NCBI RefSeq assembly: GCF_905163445.1
Contig: NC_053181.1
Coordinates: 5,332,001-5,396,000 of the forward strand
DNA: 64,000 bases
Direction of reading: 5' to 3'
Source of the DNA: Pararge aegeria
Taxonomy: Eukaryota; Arthropoda; Insecta; Lepidoptera; Nymphalidae
Below the pieces are notes generated by a model. That model was not told where the DNA came from and made no database searches. It was given only the letters and a program-made list of their open reading frames with translations. A program made the position numbers and the translations under genes. Positions 1 through 9,959 of the stretch are shown here, one piece after another (within the stretch, counting starts at the first letter, position 1; each line of letters opens with the position of its first letter).

Positions 1-421
1 TATCTCATTATCGTACAACCAAGTTTTACTGAAAATTAAAATTTGAGATTTTTGTACAATATTGAATCAATTCAATCACCGGAATGAGCCCGAAGGCTGA
101 CAATTGAAAGTGTACACTGTGAAACCATTTAGTAAAAACTAAAATATTAACTAAGACAAAAAAACCGACACACTGAAGGTGTCAATTTTTTGACTGTGTG
201 CGCGCGCATTATAAAATGTGAGCTTTACGACGAAGTATTCTCCTCTTACTCGGTTTCAACTACCTTCATTCTGTTAAAACCGTGTATGCACGTGAAGTAT
301 AACTTCTTCAGTTTCGATTATAGAGTGCTCTACAAAAACAATGATCAATATATATTTAATGCATAGAATCTACTTAGTAACATTTTTCTTTAAAGAATAT
401 CATCATAGATCATTGTTTAAA
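1..421. other. Left edge, downstream of Ir21a
   Basis: AT-rich DNA. I see no ORF, tRNA or repeat that recurs elsewhere in the window. Confidence 0.5.
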
Positions 422-427
422 TTTATT
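422..427 (-). terminator. Poly(A) signal for Ir21a
   Basis: An AATAAA (tttatt on the given strand) sits 22 bases after the Ir21a stop codon on the minus strand. It is the first such hexamer downstream, so the 3' UTR is probably short. Confidence 0.55.
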
Positions 428-449
428 AATTGATACTGATTCTTTTTTT

Positions 450-989
450 CTACTCAATAACGCGATCTCCAAATACACCTTTCGATGCAGTGTCCTCTCT
501 CTTATCTTGCATGGACACAATTTCTTCCAGCACCACTCTTCTTCTGAATTCGTCTCTTTCAAATATATCCTTTACTTGCTTATCCAAGTCGACTGAACTT
601 GATCGCCTAGAATCTGCCTTTTCATCTCCGTCATTGTGTATTGTTATATTATCTTGAGAAACATTGATTATTTGACCATCGAGTGTGTCTATGGATTCCA
701 TGCTTGGAGATCTTGCGTCGAAATGTAATATACTATCCATACTATCATTAATTTTAGACTGTACAGATGTTTTTGTAATGTGAATAAGAGATTGATTTGA
801 GTTCCTGTTTGTTGTAAGTTTTTTACGCAGCATGCAACATCTTCTTGAAAAACCACCCATCCATTCTGATAAAAGAGCTGTTGCTGCGATAAGAAGGCCG
901 GCGCCTAGTAGCAGAAACATCCCTTGCGTGTCTTCTAGAGTTAGACCTTTCTCTTCCAAAGATCCTAATTGTGATGATTCTCGCCCCAC
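450..989 (-). CDS. Ir21a: Ir21a exon 9: M3 and cytoplasmic tail
   Basis: The acceptor TAATAG precedes GTG GGG CGA. The exon encodes the third membrane segment (GMFLLLGAGLLIAATALLSE) and then a Ser/Asp/Glu-rich tail of about 130 residues with basic clusters (SRRCC, RKK, DSRRSSS). Stop TAG lies at 452-450. Confidence 0.9.
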   Translation of the reverse strand: MGRESSQLGSLEEKGLTLEDTQGMFLLLGAGLLIAATALLSEWMGGFSRRCCMLRKKLTTNRNSNQSLIHITKTSVQSKINDSMDSILHFDARSPSMESIDTLDGQIINVSQDNITIHNDGDEKADSRRSSSVDLDKQVKDIFERDEFRRRVVLEEIVSMQDKREDTASKGVFGDRVIE

Positions 990-3900
990 CTATTACAGTA
1001 GTTAAAAAAATTAAAATAGGAATTAATAAAGTAGATAGTTTTTTTTTTAATCCACTATAAGTTTGCCCTTGACTGCAATCTCACATAGTGGTAAGTCTAA
1101 GATGGTACCGGGCTAACCTGTTCGAGAGAATGGTAGACATAACCCGCGAGGTTTCTACGCGACATCGCTTCGGAACACTAAATCGCTTAACGGCACGTCT
1201 TTGCCAGTAAGGTGGTAACCAGCCACGGCCAAAGCCTCCCACCAGATCAGACCAGAGAAAATTCTAGAAATTATAAATTCCCAAATTGTCTGTGCCGGGA
1301 CCTCCTATTTAAATTCACAGCGCTCACCGTTGTTCCAGGGAGGTAATGGTCTGTTCAATCACGCAATGTAAAATTTGGGTAATCAATGCATTCAATAATC
1401 AAAAAAAGATCAATAATTACTTAATCATAGTTTTTACTGGTATTTTAACCGCAAAAGAAATAAATATGAAGGTCATGTTAAATTAAAATTTCATGAGCCT
1501 TTCTCTTCGAGTAACTATAAAATAAAAACGAACTCCGAACGTTATAACTCCTGCTTCCCTTTATTTTTGCCCTTAATCCTGCCATTCTATTTTATCAAAA
1601 ATCCTACTCGGTGGATATATTTTATCCATTATGGAGGATCGTGAAAGGCAAAGTATTGATCAAACATTATCTGGAGATGTTTAAGGATATTTACCGATAG
1701 CAGTCTTCCGGAACTTGACCTCTGCATTTCCCAACGTACCTCATCTATCAGTTTATCAATAATTCCACTTTGTGACATTCTGCTTATATCATTACTTAAT
1801 TTTGCACTATACAGTGATTTGTTAGGAAAACTCAGGCTTACTCCAAAGAACACAAAACATTCGTTGGACACGTGAAGAACTGAACGTTTTGATCTAAAAC
1901 GTTAGAGAAACTTTAGTGAACGCAACACAATTCATACAAAATTAATTTGAACACATAGCGTAAAGTATTCAGATATAGATGAGTACGATATAAGTATCCC
2001 TTATAATACTATATTATTTCAAAACCCAACATAACACTTACTCAACTTTCGTAAAATTAGCTTGCACGATATATTCAAGTTCTGCTTTTGATCCAAGGAA
2101 GGCATACGGCCAAAAAAATGCCTTTGTAGTATTTCTGATACCTGCTCCGACGTTTGGTACAAATTCAATTTTCTTTAAAAGCTTATTTGTCAGAGGATCG
2201 GAAGAGTTGAAAAACCATCTCTCCCAACCACCTCGATCTGTATCATAAAGGAATATTTTTGTACTCTGTTATTAACTTAGATTGGAATAGTCGTACACTG
2301 AGTAGATATTACTAAGTATGAAGTGCATCTAAATACAGTTTAAATTTAACTAATCCGAATATTGAAGCTGCCATGATTTCATCCTAATAGTAGCACAGAG
2401 GACGATGCTGCCAGTTTTACGTTATATTCCCTTAGTCGGCTCGTACGACACCCGCGGTTCGTCGTTTAACTGCATTCTGCTCAGCCATCTCCACAATTCC
2501 TATCCCTATCCCTATCCCTAATAATATTAGATATAAATGTCAATGTAAGTTTGTTTGTTACGCTTTCACGCAAGAACTATTTAACCGATCCTCATGAAAC
2601 TTTGTACAAGTTGGAAGTGTTACAAGTAATATAGAATACGTTTTATCCCCACATTAAGCTCGGTTCCTTTGGGACAGGGGATGAAAATGTTTGACCATTT
2701 TACACCATAACTGCGACAAATTATAACCGATTTAAATAATTATTTTTGTACTATAGAGGTATATGTGTTTAATTTGCCCAAACATTGTGTAGATCTGATG
2801 AATGTGGTTGGAGAAAGAGGACAGAAGTCCTCAGCGGTCAACAGCTAGTTTAAAATAAACCTAAACATATTACTAGAGAAGTCACGCCCACATGGAATTA
2901 AAACATAATTTATTTTAAACATCTTACCTAATGTACCAACGCGATAAAACCCCGATAGAAGTTGCTTTATAGAGTCCACGGTGTCAGGAAATATTGGCAA
3001 AGTCACAAATGCTATTATCGAGCCGGTGTAACAACTTGTTATTATAATTGTAAATAGCCAATACCAACCTAAAAAAAAGTTGTGTCAAAATGAACTCAAA
3101 AATATTTTTAATAAATTAAGTTTTTTTTCAAATTCCTCTACAACTTAATTCTTAACTGCATTCTCACCAGGTAGGGGTGGTTTTAGAAGTGCAGTCTTAA
3201 ATGGTAACGGGCTAACCGTTAGTATGGCAGTTATATTTAATCCATAATCCTAATCGGTTTCTATGCGACATCGTACATGAACGCTAAATTGCTAGGCGGC
3301 ACGTCTTTGTCGGTAGGGTAACTGGCCACGGCTAAAGCCTCACCAGACCTGACCAGAGAAAATTCAGAAATCATAAACACCCACAAACTACAACCATAGC
3401 GTTCACCGTTGCGCCAGGGAGTGTAAATAATCTTATGCAACCAGTGGCGTGCACAGGTTTTTGACCAGGGTATGCATAAAGCACATGGTACATGGCATAA
3501 AATGGAAAAATTCCCCCTAAATACGAGCTATATAAAATAATTTGGGTATGCAGTGCTTTTGTGCATGTATGAAGTGCACGCCACTGTATGCAACTAAACA
3601 CAATATTATATTTTAAAATTATGTTCTTCATAGAAATATCTATGAAGTAGGTAAATATTAAAATAAGCATAAGATATGAAACACTTGCCGATCAAAAGTC
3701 TCGTAGTAATCTTGGTGGTTTTGCTCCAGGAATTCTTGCCAACGAACGTAAAGCAATTTGTAAACGTTCCAAAGACGTACCAAAACATATTCTCCACTTC
3801 CCCCTTGTCTTGCAATAAGTGACGTAATGTATGCTTATCTGAGAAAGCTAATGGGAAAATACCGAACAAATAGGTGAACGTCAGAGTTACCCAGACGTGC

Positions 3901-6900
3901 CAGTGGAACGGACCTAGGATTGCTCGGTATCTGAAATATTCAAATTCAAATTCAAAATTCATTTATTTCAAGTAGGCCTTATTAATAAGCACTTTTGAAA
4001 TGTCAAGTCAGTCTGTTTGTAGTGACTCTACCACCGGTTCGTCACTACAAACAGCCTGACTTGACAGACTGAATACAGAACACTTTCACTATTTTACTTT
4101 ACTTTTAAGGAAAATAATATAAATACCAATTTAAATATAAATTTATATGAAGGCCGATTGGCGCAGTGAGGTTTCTGAGTCAAAAGCTGTGTGTTCGATT
4201 CCCACACCTGTAAAATGCTTGAACATGAATGTTTTTCAGTGTCGGGATGTTGATCTGTATTTATGTATATTATTTAAAAATATTCATCAGCCATCTTCGT
4301 ACACACGCTATGCTTACTTTGGGGCTAGAAAGTGATGTGTTTATAGTCACAATATATGGACCAAGCCGGCGTCCCACCTGATGGTAAGTGGAATACCATA
4401 ACAATAAACAGGACAGCACTTTGCAGGGCATGCAAAGTGTCGCCCTGTGTACATCAACCTGTAACAGGTGTTGCCTGTAATTGCATCCATTTTAGACCGG
4501 AACACAGAAATTACTGTTATAAAGACTGCACAGTCTTAAAAATTACTTTAGATGAAATACGATTATGATGAATTTCTTTAAAACTTAAAGTATAGGAAGT
4601 TACCAATGTACTAACCGAGGAAGAGCTGTAGACGTTAATGTAATGAACACTGCACAGTCTTGATAGTGTGGGAAACTCATGTCCATATCTCGAATCCTTT
4701 CGCTAGTTACATATAAACCTGCTACGCCTATGTCGGCTCTACCCAGTATTATTTCTCTAGAAACGGCGTCTCCGCCTCCAAGACTACAAAGATAAAAATA
4801 TATTTTATTGACAAATCTACAGTAAGATATATTATGACTATTTTCATAAAACTTATTTTCAATCATTAACAATGCTGCAAAAGCCGTGCCATGATCTTAT
4901 TTCTCAGTTTTCATTGTTAATATAGGTACTGATTTGATGAATGATAAGAACAAACATTTTAGGAATATAGATAAATATATAAAAAGGTTACCCCAAATGA
5001 AGGTCACGAGGTTCCACTATTTCTACGGTAAAGTTATTTCTTTCTGCTAGCAAATTGAGAATTCTGACTTCTATTCCATCCCAGACCACTCGAGGATTGC
5101 CCCCATCAGAATCAGTTTGTATTCTAGACAAATTATTTAAAGCTTAGTAAAGTTAGTAATAATAAGAACTGAAACCTCATCTATACCTAAAAACACTTTA
5201 AATATATACGCTTACAGCACTTATTCTTATGTAGTGGACGGTTTCGCAGTAGTTGTTGATCGACACACCTCGAAGTGTCCAACAACTCACAAACCCTATA
5301 TTGTATATAAATATAGGAGTGTCCCTTATTTTGTTTGTTTTTATGTTCGGCTCAACCACTGTACGGATAAGGACGAATTTGGCACAAAAAATAGCAACCT
5401 GGAGACGGGTATACAATATATTCATAGTGAATAAGCCCCCGGGTAAATTTGTAAATAAACGTTGTTACCTATAAAAGGCTTAACTCAAAACGAATCTTAA
5501 CAAAATTTTGCAAGGATATCGTGTATCTTAAATAATATAGATAATGAAAAGATAATGGTAAAATAGTAATGAAAATTAAGCTTAATTTACTATATTCGGG
5601 AGATTACAATGAACAACTTACTTAACAATTATTAATTGTAAAGTCAACATCTCCTGAGGATGCTCCGGTTTCGGGGCGAAACGTGCGTAGAGGGTACATT
5701 GCCGAAGATCTGTTTAGTGTGTGTGGAGTATAAGGATTGAAGAAATTATAAATGACACTATACAGATTCTCCTGCTTTTCGCGGAGTATAGCAAATTAAG
5801 CTTAATTTTCCTAATATATCATGGATTTCCGCAAAGTAACGCCGGCTTCTATCCAATGGTAAAGTTGACAATTTGTAATATAAGTGTAAAAGGATTGCTG
5901 AAACCTTCTAAATATAAAAGGCGGTTGGTTAGCAGCAGCAATGATGAACCTATGACCAGCATAACCTTTGTTCATTTTGGTAGGAAACAAGTCCACATTT
6001 CTTGAATATCTTCCGTGATTCCAAGAACATAGTACTTGCGGTTTACTAGCGCCCAGTCCATCAATATATAAAACATGCGTATATAGAATGTACGGAGTTT
6101 CCTGAAAAAAAATTATACTAGTTTCGTTTTTATCTATTTTAAGTTTAAATCTTGACTACAATCTATACCAAATTATTGATGCAGCCTTAGATTCCCTTAA
6201 AGATCCCTGCTAACCTAGACCTTCTAGGTTAGCAGGTATAATAAGTATAAAAAATCTTCACTTCTTTAAACACATCATTACTAGGCGACTAGTTGAGCTT
6301 TAAAACCATACAAGGCTTTCTTACCAAATTATCATCGTCTTTAAAACTTTGCCCGATAACAAGTAGATTGATAAAATATCTCGATATAGGCCCTGATAGA
6401 AATTCTTGCACTGCCCATTGGGATGATCTTGCAACCACAATAACTTTACTTTCGGATTGTTTGCCTAAAATCTTGGCACTTTTCTGCACATCGGTAAGAA
6501 ATAATATGAAATGAAGGCATTCTTGTCTTGCCTGTAATAATTTCGGTTCTTCTAATTTATCTTTCTCATCTATATACCCATGCACAAAAGTAACTGGAAA
6601 ACTTTTGAATAAGTCTTGAAATAGTTGGCTTTCATGCGATTTTATTTGATTATCATATAGTATTACCGGCGTACAATCATTTAGATGTGTTAAGGTTATG
6701 TTATGAATCAATTTTATAAGTGAAGGGTTTTGATCAAAAACTTTACTTTGATTCAGAAAATTATCATGCCATACTTCTTCCCTAGTTTTTGGATGTCCAT
6801 GGAAAATCGGATCAGCTAGCCTTTTCGTCAGTAGTTTATGTAAATTATTAGGATTATTCATTTGGAAAGATTTTTGAATGCGTTCTTCATACCTAAAATT

Positions 6901-7050
6901 TGATTGAATAATCACTTTTGACTTCGCATATAGATGATGATGATGATCGAACACTCTTCGGGTTTCAAGCTGGGGTGGATAATTTTCGATACCTTCACTT
7001 AAAGTTAAGTGATGTATTATTTGCAAAACTAAAAATAGTAATCTTTTCAT
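450..7050 (-). CDS. Ir21a: Ionotropic receptor Ir21a (complete, nine coding exons)
   Basis: This is a variant ionotropic glutamate receptor subunit. In flies Ir21a works with Ir25a and Ir93a as a cool-sensing channel in sensory neurons; that role is family knowledge. Coding exons, in transcript order: 7050-6325, 6101-5905, 5123-4992, 4783-4616, 3930-3689, 3068-2928, 2237-2042, 1893-1695, 989-450. They sum to 2541 bp (846 residues plus stop) and every splice phase agrees. The product starts with a signal peptide (MKRLLFLVL...), has the S1 ligand lobe at about residues 300-420, M1 at about 425-445, a pore region with FWYVFGTFTNCFTF, M2 with TSCYTGSIIAFVTLP, an S2 lobe ending WEMQRSSSGRLL, M3 with GMFLLLGAGLLIAATALL, and a cytoplasmic tail of about 130 residues. 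The arginine of the S1 motif (VTSERIRDMDMS), which binds the amino-acid ligand in glutamate receptors, is present. Length and the S2 motif fit remembered fly Ir21a better than Ir93a, Ir40a or Ir68a. Confidence 0.9.
1064..1345 (-). repeat. SINE family A, in last Ir21a intron
   Basis: tRNA-derived SINE. The left end is CTTGACTGCAATCTCAC; the right end, read on the minus strand, has an A-box-like start (CTCCCTGG..CAACGGTGAGCG). The interior (TCTACGCGACATCG, CTAAATCGCTTA) recurs at 3151, 39629, 45826, 53358 and 59413. Confidence 0.75.
1695..1893 (-). CDS. Ir21a: Ir21a exon 8: S2 lobe
   Basis: The exon opens after TTTTAG and encodes SKRSVLHVSNECFVFFGVSL through IIDKLIDEVRWEMQRSSSGR, ending LLS at donor TCG|GTAAAT, phase 0. 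The MQRSSSGRLL segment is the strongest Ir21a signature in the gene. Confidence 0.9.
2042..2237 (-). CDS. Ir21a: Ir21a exon 7: S2 lobe
   Basis: It encodes RGGWERWFFNSSDPLTNKLL through FFWPYAFLGSKAELEYIVQA, part of the S2 ligand-binding lobe and very like remembered fly Ir21a. Acceptor ATACAG; donor GA|GTAAGT. Confidence 0.9.
2385..2480. repeat. Dispersed repeat fragment, CTCGTACGACACCCG family
   Basis: It has TAGCACAGAGGACGATGCTG then CCCTTAGTCGGCTCGTACGA and CACCCGCGG, in an Ir21a intron. Relatives lie at 9655-9860, 51001-51240 and 57160-57500. Confidence 0.55.
2515..2850. repeat. Dispersed non-autonomous repeat, TAATATTAG family
   Basis: It starts TAATAATATTAGATATAAATG, passes TTGTTTGTTACGCTTTCACG and ends with CAGCGGTCAACAGCTAG. 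It is an inverted relative of 32090-32325 and resembles 41210-41560 and 59690-60000 at the ends. It could be Helitron-like; class uncertain. Confidence 0.5.
2928..3068 (-). CDS. Ir21a: Ir21a exon 6: M2
   Basis: The acceptor TTTTTTTTAG precedes GT TGG TAT TGG. The exon encodes WYWLFTIIITSCYTGSIIAF and VTLPIFPDTVDSIKQLLSGF, the second membrane segment with the SYTAxL-like gating motif (SCYTGSI) of ionotropic receptors. The donor is G|GTAAGA. Confidence 0.9.
3151..3423 (-). repeat. SINE family A, Ir21a intron
   Basis: A second copy of the family at 1064-1345, with CTTAACTGCATTCTCACCAG at the left and GCGTTCACCGTTGCGCCAGG at the right. It lies just left of a hAT MITE in the same intron. Confidence 0.75.
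3442..3586. mobile_element. hAT-type MITE, copy 1
   Basis: A 145-bp element with terminal inverted repeats CAGTGGCGTGCA and TGCACGCCACTG. It is flanked by a perfect 8-bp target duplication, TATGCAAC at 3434-3441 and 3587-3594. An 8-bp duplication and CAGTG ends are hallmarks of hAT transposons. It has no coding capacity and sits inside an Ir21a intron. Further copies at 51029 and 56411. Confidence 0.88.
3689..3930 (-). CDS. Ir21a: Ir21a exon 5: M1 and pore loop, GC splice donor
   Basis: It encodes the first membrane segment (WHVWVTLTFTYLFGIFPLAF) and the pore region (MFWYVFGTFTNCFTFVGKNS), ending RLLI plus one base. The next exon must supply GT to complete Gly (IGWYWLF). The only donor that gives this is G|GCAAGT at 3688-3683, a GC donor with otherwise perfect consensus. 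Confidence 0.9.
3941..4046 (-). repeat. LINE 3' end, GGCCTACTTGAAATAAATG family
   Basis: Reverse-oriented 3' tail with ATTCAAATTCAAATTC repeats, CATTTATTTCAAGTAGGCC and ACTCTACCACCGGTTCG. It starts 11 bp upstream of Ir21a exon 5, close to the acceptor. Related copies at 9097, 24463, 32405 and 46534. Confidence 0.7.
4147..4343 (+). repeat. SINE family B, Ir21a intron
   Basis: tRNA-derived SINE starting GGCCGATTGGCGCAGTGAGG with a B-box-like GTTCGATTCCCAC, then the conserved body (CAGTGTCGGGATGTTGATCT, CTATGCTTACTTTGGGGCTA). Copies recur at 23751, 25085, 31305, 36684, 48211, 54380, 55241 and 57595. Confidence 0.75.
4365..4560. repeat. Dispersed repeat fragment, CCCACCTGATGGTAAGTG family
   Basis: It has GTCCCACCTGATGGTAAGTG and ACAGCACTTTGCAGGGCATG. 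Similar stretches lie at 42150-42260 and 55000-55080. It is probably an untranslated part of a retroelement; class uncertain. Ends 56 bp from Ir21a exon 4. Confidence 0.5.
4616..4783 (-). CDS. Ir21a: Ir21a exon 4: S1 lobe with ligand-site Arg
   Basis: It encodes GGGDAVSREIILGRADIGVA followed by GLYVTSERIRDMDMSFPHYQ. The Arg of TSER aligns with the glutamate-receptor Arg that contacts the ligand carboxylate; the Thr two residues after the Leu in classical receptors is replaced. The donor is CG|GTTAGT. Confidence 0.88.
4992..5123 (-). CDS. Ir21a: Ir21a exon 3: S1 lobe
   Basis: This exon encodes IQTDSDGGNPRVVWDGIE and VRILNLLAERNNFTVEIVEP, the classic S1 start in which the receptor family carries G-x-E/D-x-x-x-x-x-L. 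The acceptor TCTAG and donor GG|GTAACC keep phases 2/2. Confidence 0.88.
5530..5862 (+). repeat. Dispersed repeat, GAGGATGCTCCGGTTTC family, copy 1
   Basis: It contains CATCTCCTGAGGATGCTCCG, ACATTGCCGAAGATCTGTTT, TCTCCTGCTTTTCGCGGAGT and CGCAAAGTAACGCCGGCTTC. Two reverse-oriented relatives lie at 38637-38918 and 45130-45390. The right end stops about 43 bp from the Ir21a exon 2 donor. Class unknown. Confidence 0.65.
5905..6101 (-). CDS. Ir21a: Ir21a exon 2
   Basis: The acceptor is TTTTTTCAG before GAA ACT CCG. The exon encodes ETPYILYTHVLYIDG through FPTKMNKGYAGHRFIIAAANQPPFIFR. The donor AG|GTTTCA leaves two bases that join the next exon to make Arg. It covers the start of the S1 ligand-binding lobe. 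Confidence 0.87.
6206..6236. repeat. Perfect hairpin in Ir21a intron 1
   Basis: CCTGCTAACCTAGA and TCTAGGTTAGCAGG form 14-bp perfect arms with a 3-base loop. No known element explains it. Confidence 0.6.
6325..7050 (-). CDS. Ir21a: Ir21a exon 1: signal peptide and N-terminal domain
   Basis: This exon supplies 242 codons from the ATG at 7050-7048. The first 18 or so residues are hydrophobic after MKR and read as a signal peptide. The rest is the poorly conserved extracellular N-terminal region, with a short His run (DHHHH) and several N-glycosylation sequons. The donor GTAAGA follows TTG at 6325, phase 0; reading on gives a stop at 6289, which is intron. Confidence 0.88.
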
Positions 7051-7420
7051 TTTATACTTGTCAGATTGTGAAAAAAATATAAAATAAATCGCTAGGCTTT
7101 ACATTGTATACTTCTCAAAAATATGGAATGAATGTAAAATTCCATTTGCCGAATCGCCTTTTATAAGTTTCCATGTAGCTTCGACGGTAAAATGTCATGG
7201 AACAGGTGTTATGATTGAAATTTCATTTTTTATGAAGTCATTACTTTCCTGATTCTATGGCATATCGAGACATTGCCGGAGAGGGTGTAGGTAATTCTAA
7301 GGGGTTGCTAAAAATTAAAGTGCTTTTTATATTCCTTTCCCGACTTTGACATCACCAATTCGTAGTTCGATTATCATATTTTAATTGTTATATGAGCTGT
7401 ATTTTAAATAACATCATCTT
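7051..7420. promoter_or_regulatory. Upstream region of Ir21a
   Basis: The sequence just right of the Ir21a ATG should hold its 5' UTR and promoter. An ATAAAA-like run occurs near 7079-7084, but nothing diagnostic is visible. No recurrent repeat starts before about 7425. Confidence 0.25.
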
Positions 7421-7424
7421 CATC

Positions 7425-7545
7425 ATGATCCGTAGCCTTCATCATCAACATCGTCCTACTGCTGGGCACAAGTCTCTTCTCGGATAGAAGAGATGGATAT
7501 AGAGAAGAGACCTACCACGGTTTTACAATTCGGGCTGGTGGATTT
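7425..7545. repeat. Dispersed repeat, CTGCTGGGCACAAGTCTCTT family
   Basis: It has TCCTACTGCTGGGCACAAG, TCTTCTCGGATAGAAGAGA and GAGACCTACCACGG. Shorter relatives occur at 36035-36150, 38385-38480 and, split by another insertion, around 35050-35340. Confidence 0.55.
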
Positions 7546-7549
7546 AAAT

Positions 7550-8060
7550 ACATTTAAAATAATATTGTGATATTTTTATTCTTCTTATTTTGCAAGTGGC
7601 AGGCGGTCTCTGACTTCTGCGAGGATGTAATGTTGCAGAAGGTAAGGTGGCGTAGTGGTTGGGAGAGGTCGTCACTGACTCTCAACTGATTCTTTGCAGG
7701 ACAGTCGGTGGTTGCTCGTGCATAACCACCGCCTATGCTCTCGATGAGGACTTCTGGGTGATAAATGCGGGGACATTTAAGTATTGCTCGTTTGAAATAG
7801 GTCTTTGGGCTGAACGGCGCGCCCTGTACTAGGTGCGTGCGCCTTTGGTAAATTGGGGGCATTTCATCTGTTGCTCCCGCAGTAGGTTCCGCTTCAATGG
7901 ACGCCGCTGAGTTGGTAACAGATGTGTGTGAAAGCGTTCCCGTGTCCCAGCCACCAGGCGAAGATTTGAAACTATTAAGTAATTAGTCGATATGAGTTCG
8001 ATATAGTCACTGCTCCTCCTCCGGTCAGGTGCCCATAAAAAAAAGCAATTCTGCACAAAC
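7550..8060. other. GC-richer island, possible retroelement remnant
   Basis: It is GC-richer than its flanks. Two overlapping minus-strand open stretches (7862-7554 and 8056-7829) show a basic, Pro/Arg-rich sequence (LPTQRRPLKRNLLREQQM) without a domain I recognise. It may be an old LINE 3' region. No second copy in the window. Confidence 0.3.
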
Positions 8061-8397
8061 CATTAAAAAAGTAGCAGAATCGGTGTTGTATAAAACTTCG
8101 TGGTAATGCGTGCTACAGAAATAAACTCAAAATAGTTTCTCCTGTGTGTATGAATATAATATGTGCTTATGTATTGTTGCAATGAAAGGCGATGAAAAAA
8201 TCAGAAATACTTGGTAACTAGCATAGTCAGACATCTCAAAAGAAACATTTACTTTTTAGCTAGAGATAAAACTCCCTCTCTCTTGGAGTACAATTGAATG
8301 GAGGCTATCAAGTAACTCGTTGCGATACATCATGGTGTGAGTATATATACGAGTAGATCATAAATAAATGTTGTACCTATACATAGCACTTCAAAGT

Positions 8398-8600
8398 CAA
8401 AGTCTAAGTCAAATATTTTTCTATTCCAATAGGCACAAAGATGGCACGTTTGCTGCGTACATGTAAAATATGCACATAGAAATGAGATGATGGCGGCAAC
8501 TACATTCGTAAAATTATGACTGAAGTTACGAGGGTTTCAAACGTGCCCTGGTCTCAGAAGTAGCCCACGACAAACTCTAGTCTATTCTAGTCAAAATCAA
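8398..8600 (-). repeat. LINE 3' end, TTTGACTTTGA-tailed family
   Basis: It starts with a reversed tail (TCAAAGTCAAAGTCTAAGTC), then ATAGGCACAAAGATGGCACG and, further on, GTTTCAAACGTGCC. Plus-strand relatives at 41896, 47135 and 53935 end in GGCCTACTTGAATAAAG. Confidence 0.5.
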
Positions 8601-9096
8601 GTCTAGTAGGTATATCGCCCCGCAAGTTCATTTTTGCTTCTAATGTTCAAATGAGTGTTGCAGTCACATTTCCTCTTAAATTAAGATATAATTTGTGAAC
8701 ATTAAATTTTCAAATATGTAATATGACTGGCATTATTTTAAGATCTTTATACATTTATCTCTCAATCACACTCTCGGACACATATCATACATCCGCGTCA
8801 GAGTAAAAATTCTGTTTACATTCCAATCATACCAACTTTCGTTTTCGCACACACACAATAATTTATTGATCCGTACCCACTGTTGAGAATTGGGCTAAAA
8901 TACAATTTTTTATTACAAACTCACCTTCTACATACACAGAAAAAATAAACTGTTCAGATTTATTATTAGTAGTTATACTACGTATAATAAAAGTGAATAT
9001 TTTACCTACACTGATATATCGTAACATTTTTCTGTCGCAAGCAAATATCGCGTATGTACTTATATTCAATTTTAATTTCACACACATATGTTTAAA
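8601..9096. other. Stretch without recognised features
   Basis: AT-rich sequence between two LINE tails. Short open stretches on the minus strand (9114-8863) have no domain or coding bias I can defend. Confidence 0.4.
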
Positions 9097-9407
9097 GAAT
9101 GTGTTAAAACACATTTATTACAGCGAGTTATTATACAATTGATGAATTTCTTAATGAAAGGGTTGCTTGGAAGCATCCGGCTACGCTTTCATCTCTTACT
9201 AGATAGAAAAATGAATTTTAAAATGTAAAATGTAAACTGTTGATATTGTAGCAACTGCTGAGTTTCTTGCCGGCTTCTTCTCGGTAGAATCGGCCTTCCG
9301 AACCGGTGGTAGAGTCACTACACATAGACAGACTTGACGTTTCAACAGTGCTTATATTAGGCCTACTTGAAATAAATGACTTTTGAATTTTGAATATTTT
9401 GAATTCT
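9097..9407 (+). repeat. LINE 3' end, full-length tail
   Basis: It runs from GAATGTGTTAAAACACATTT through TTGCCGGCTTCTTCTCGGTA, CCGAACCGGTGGTAGAGTCA, GGCCTACTTGAAATAAATG and a TTGAATTTTGAATATTTTG tail. The same order is seen at 32405-32712. Confidence 0.75.
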
Positions 9408-9654
9408 AAATTATGAAAACTTTGAATTTATGAGTACTGCGAAATATTTTTAAAAAAGTGTTTACTGTTTTTTTGTTATCCAATGATGCTGCTACTGATA
9501 TACTTTGAGTTAGTTATTTTTCAAATCGTGTGGCAAATTTGTTTTCACTTATCACAAACCTATTTAGCGTTGCGTCACCTTCTTATATTTAAGTTTCAAG
9601 TAGCATAAGCTTAGTTAAAAAGATCATCAATAGCTTATAAAATTTCACTGCTAG

Positions 9655-9860
9655 ACTAAAGGCCAAAGGGAGGGATAGCCGATACAACCACGCTGGTTAG
9701 ATGGGTTGGTGATCCCAGTAGATGAAAGTACTGCGGATGCACTGAGGATGTTGCTCCTCAATCTTGATTATACTCCCTTAGTTGATTTGTACGACACCAG
9801 CGGGAAGAGAAGTGGTGGTGACAATTGTAATCTAATAGCCACACGGCACAGTTTTAGTTT
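9655..9860. repeat. Dispersed repeat, CTCGTACGACACCCG family
   Basis: It contains GGGATAGCCGATACAACCAC, TACTCCCTTAGTTGATTTGT and ACGACACCAGCGGGAAGAG. It resembles the copies at 2385, 51001 and 57290, which share the order of these blocks. Confidence 0.5.
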
Positions 9861-9959
9861 TAATACTTAACGTGTCAAAGGCTTTTGACCGGGTTTGGCA
9901 TAAAGGCATTTTAGGTAAGCTACCCAGTTACGGGTTAAGGATCAAAATCAGAAATATAA

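Noticed and set aside
4147..4335. 62-codon ORF in an Ir21a intron
   Set aside because: It is the head and body of a family B SINE.
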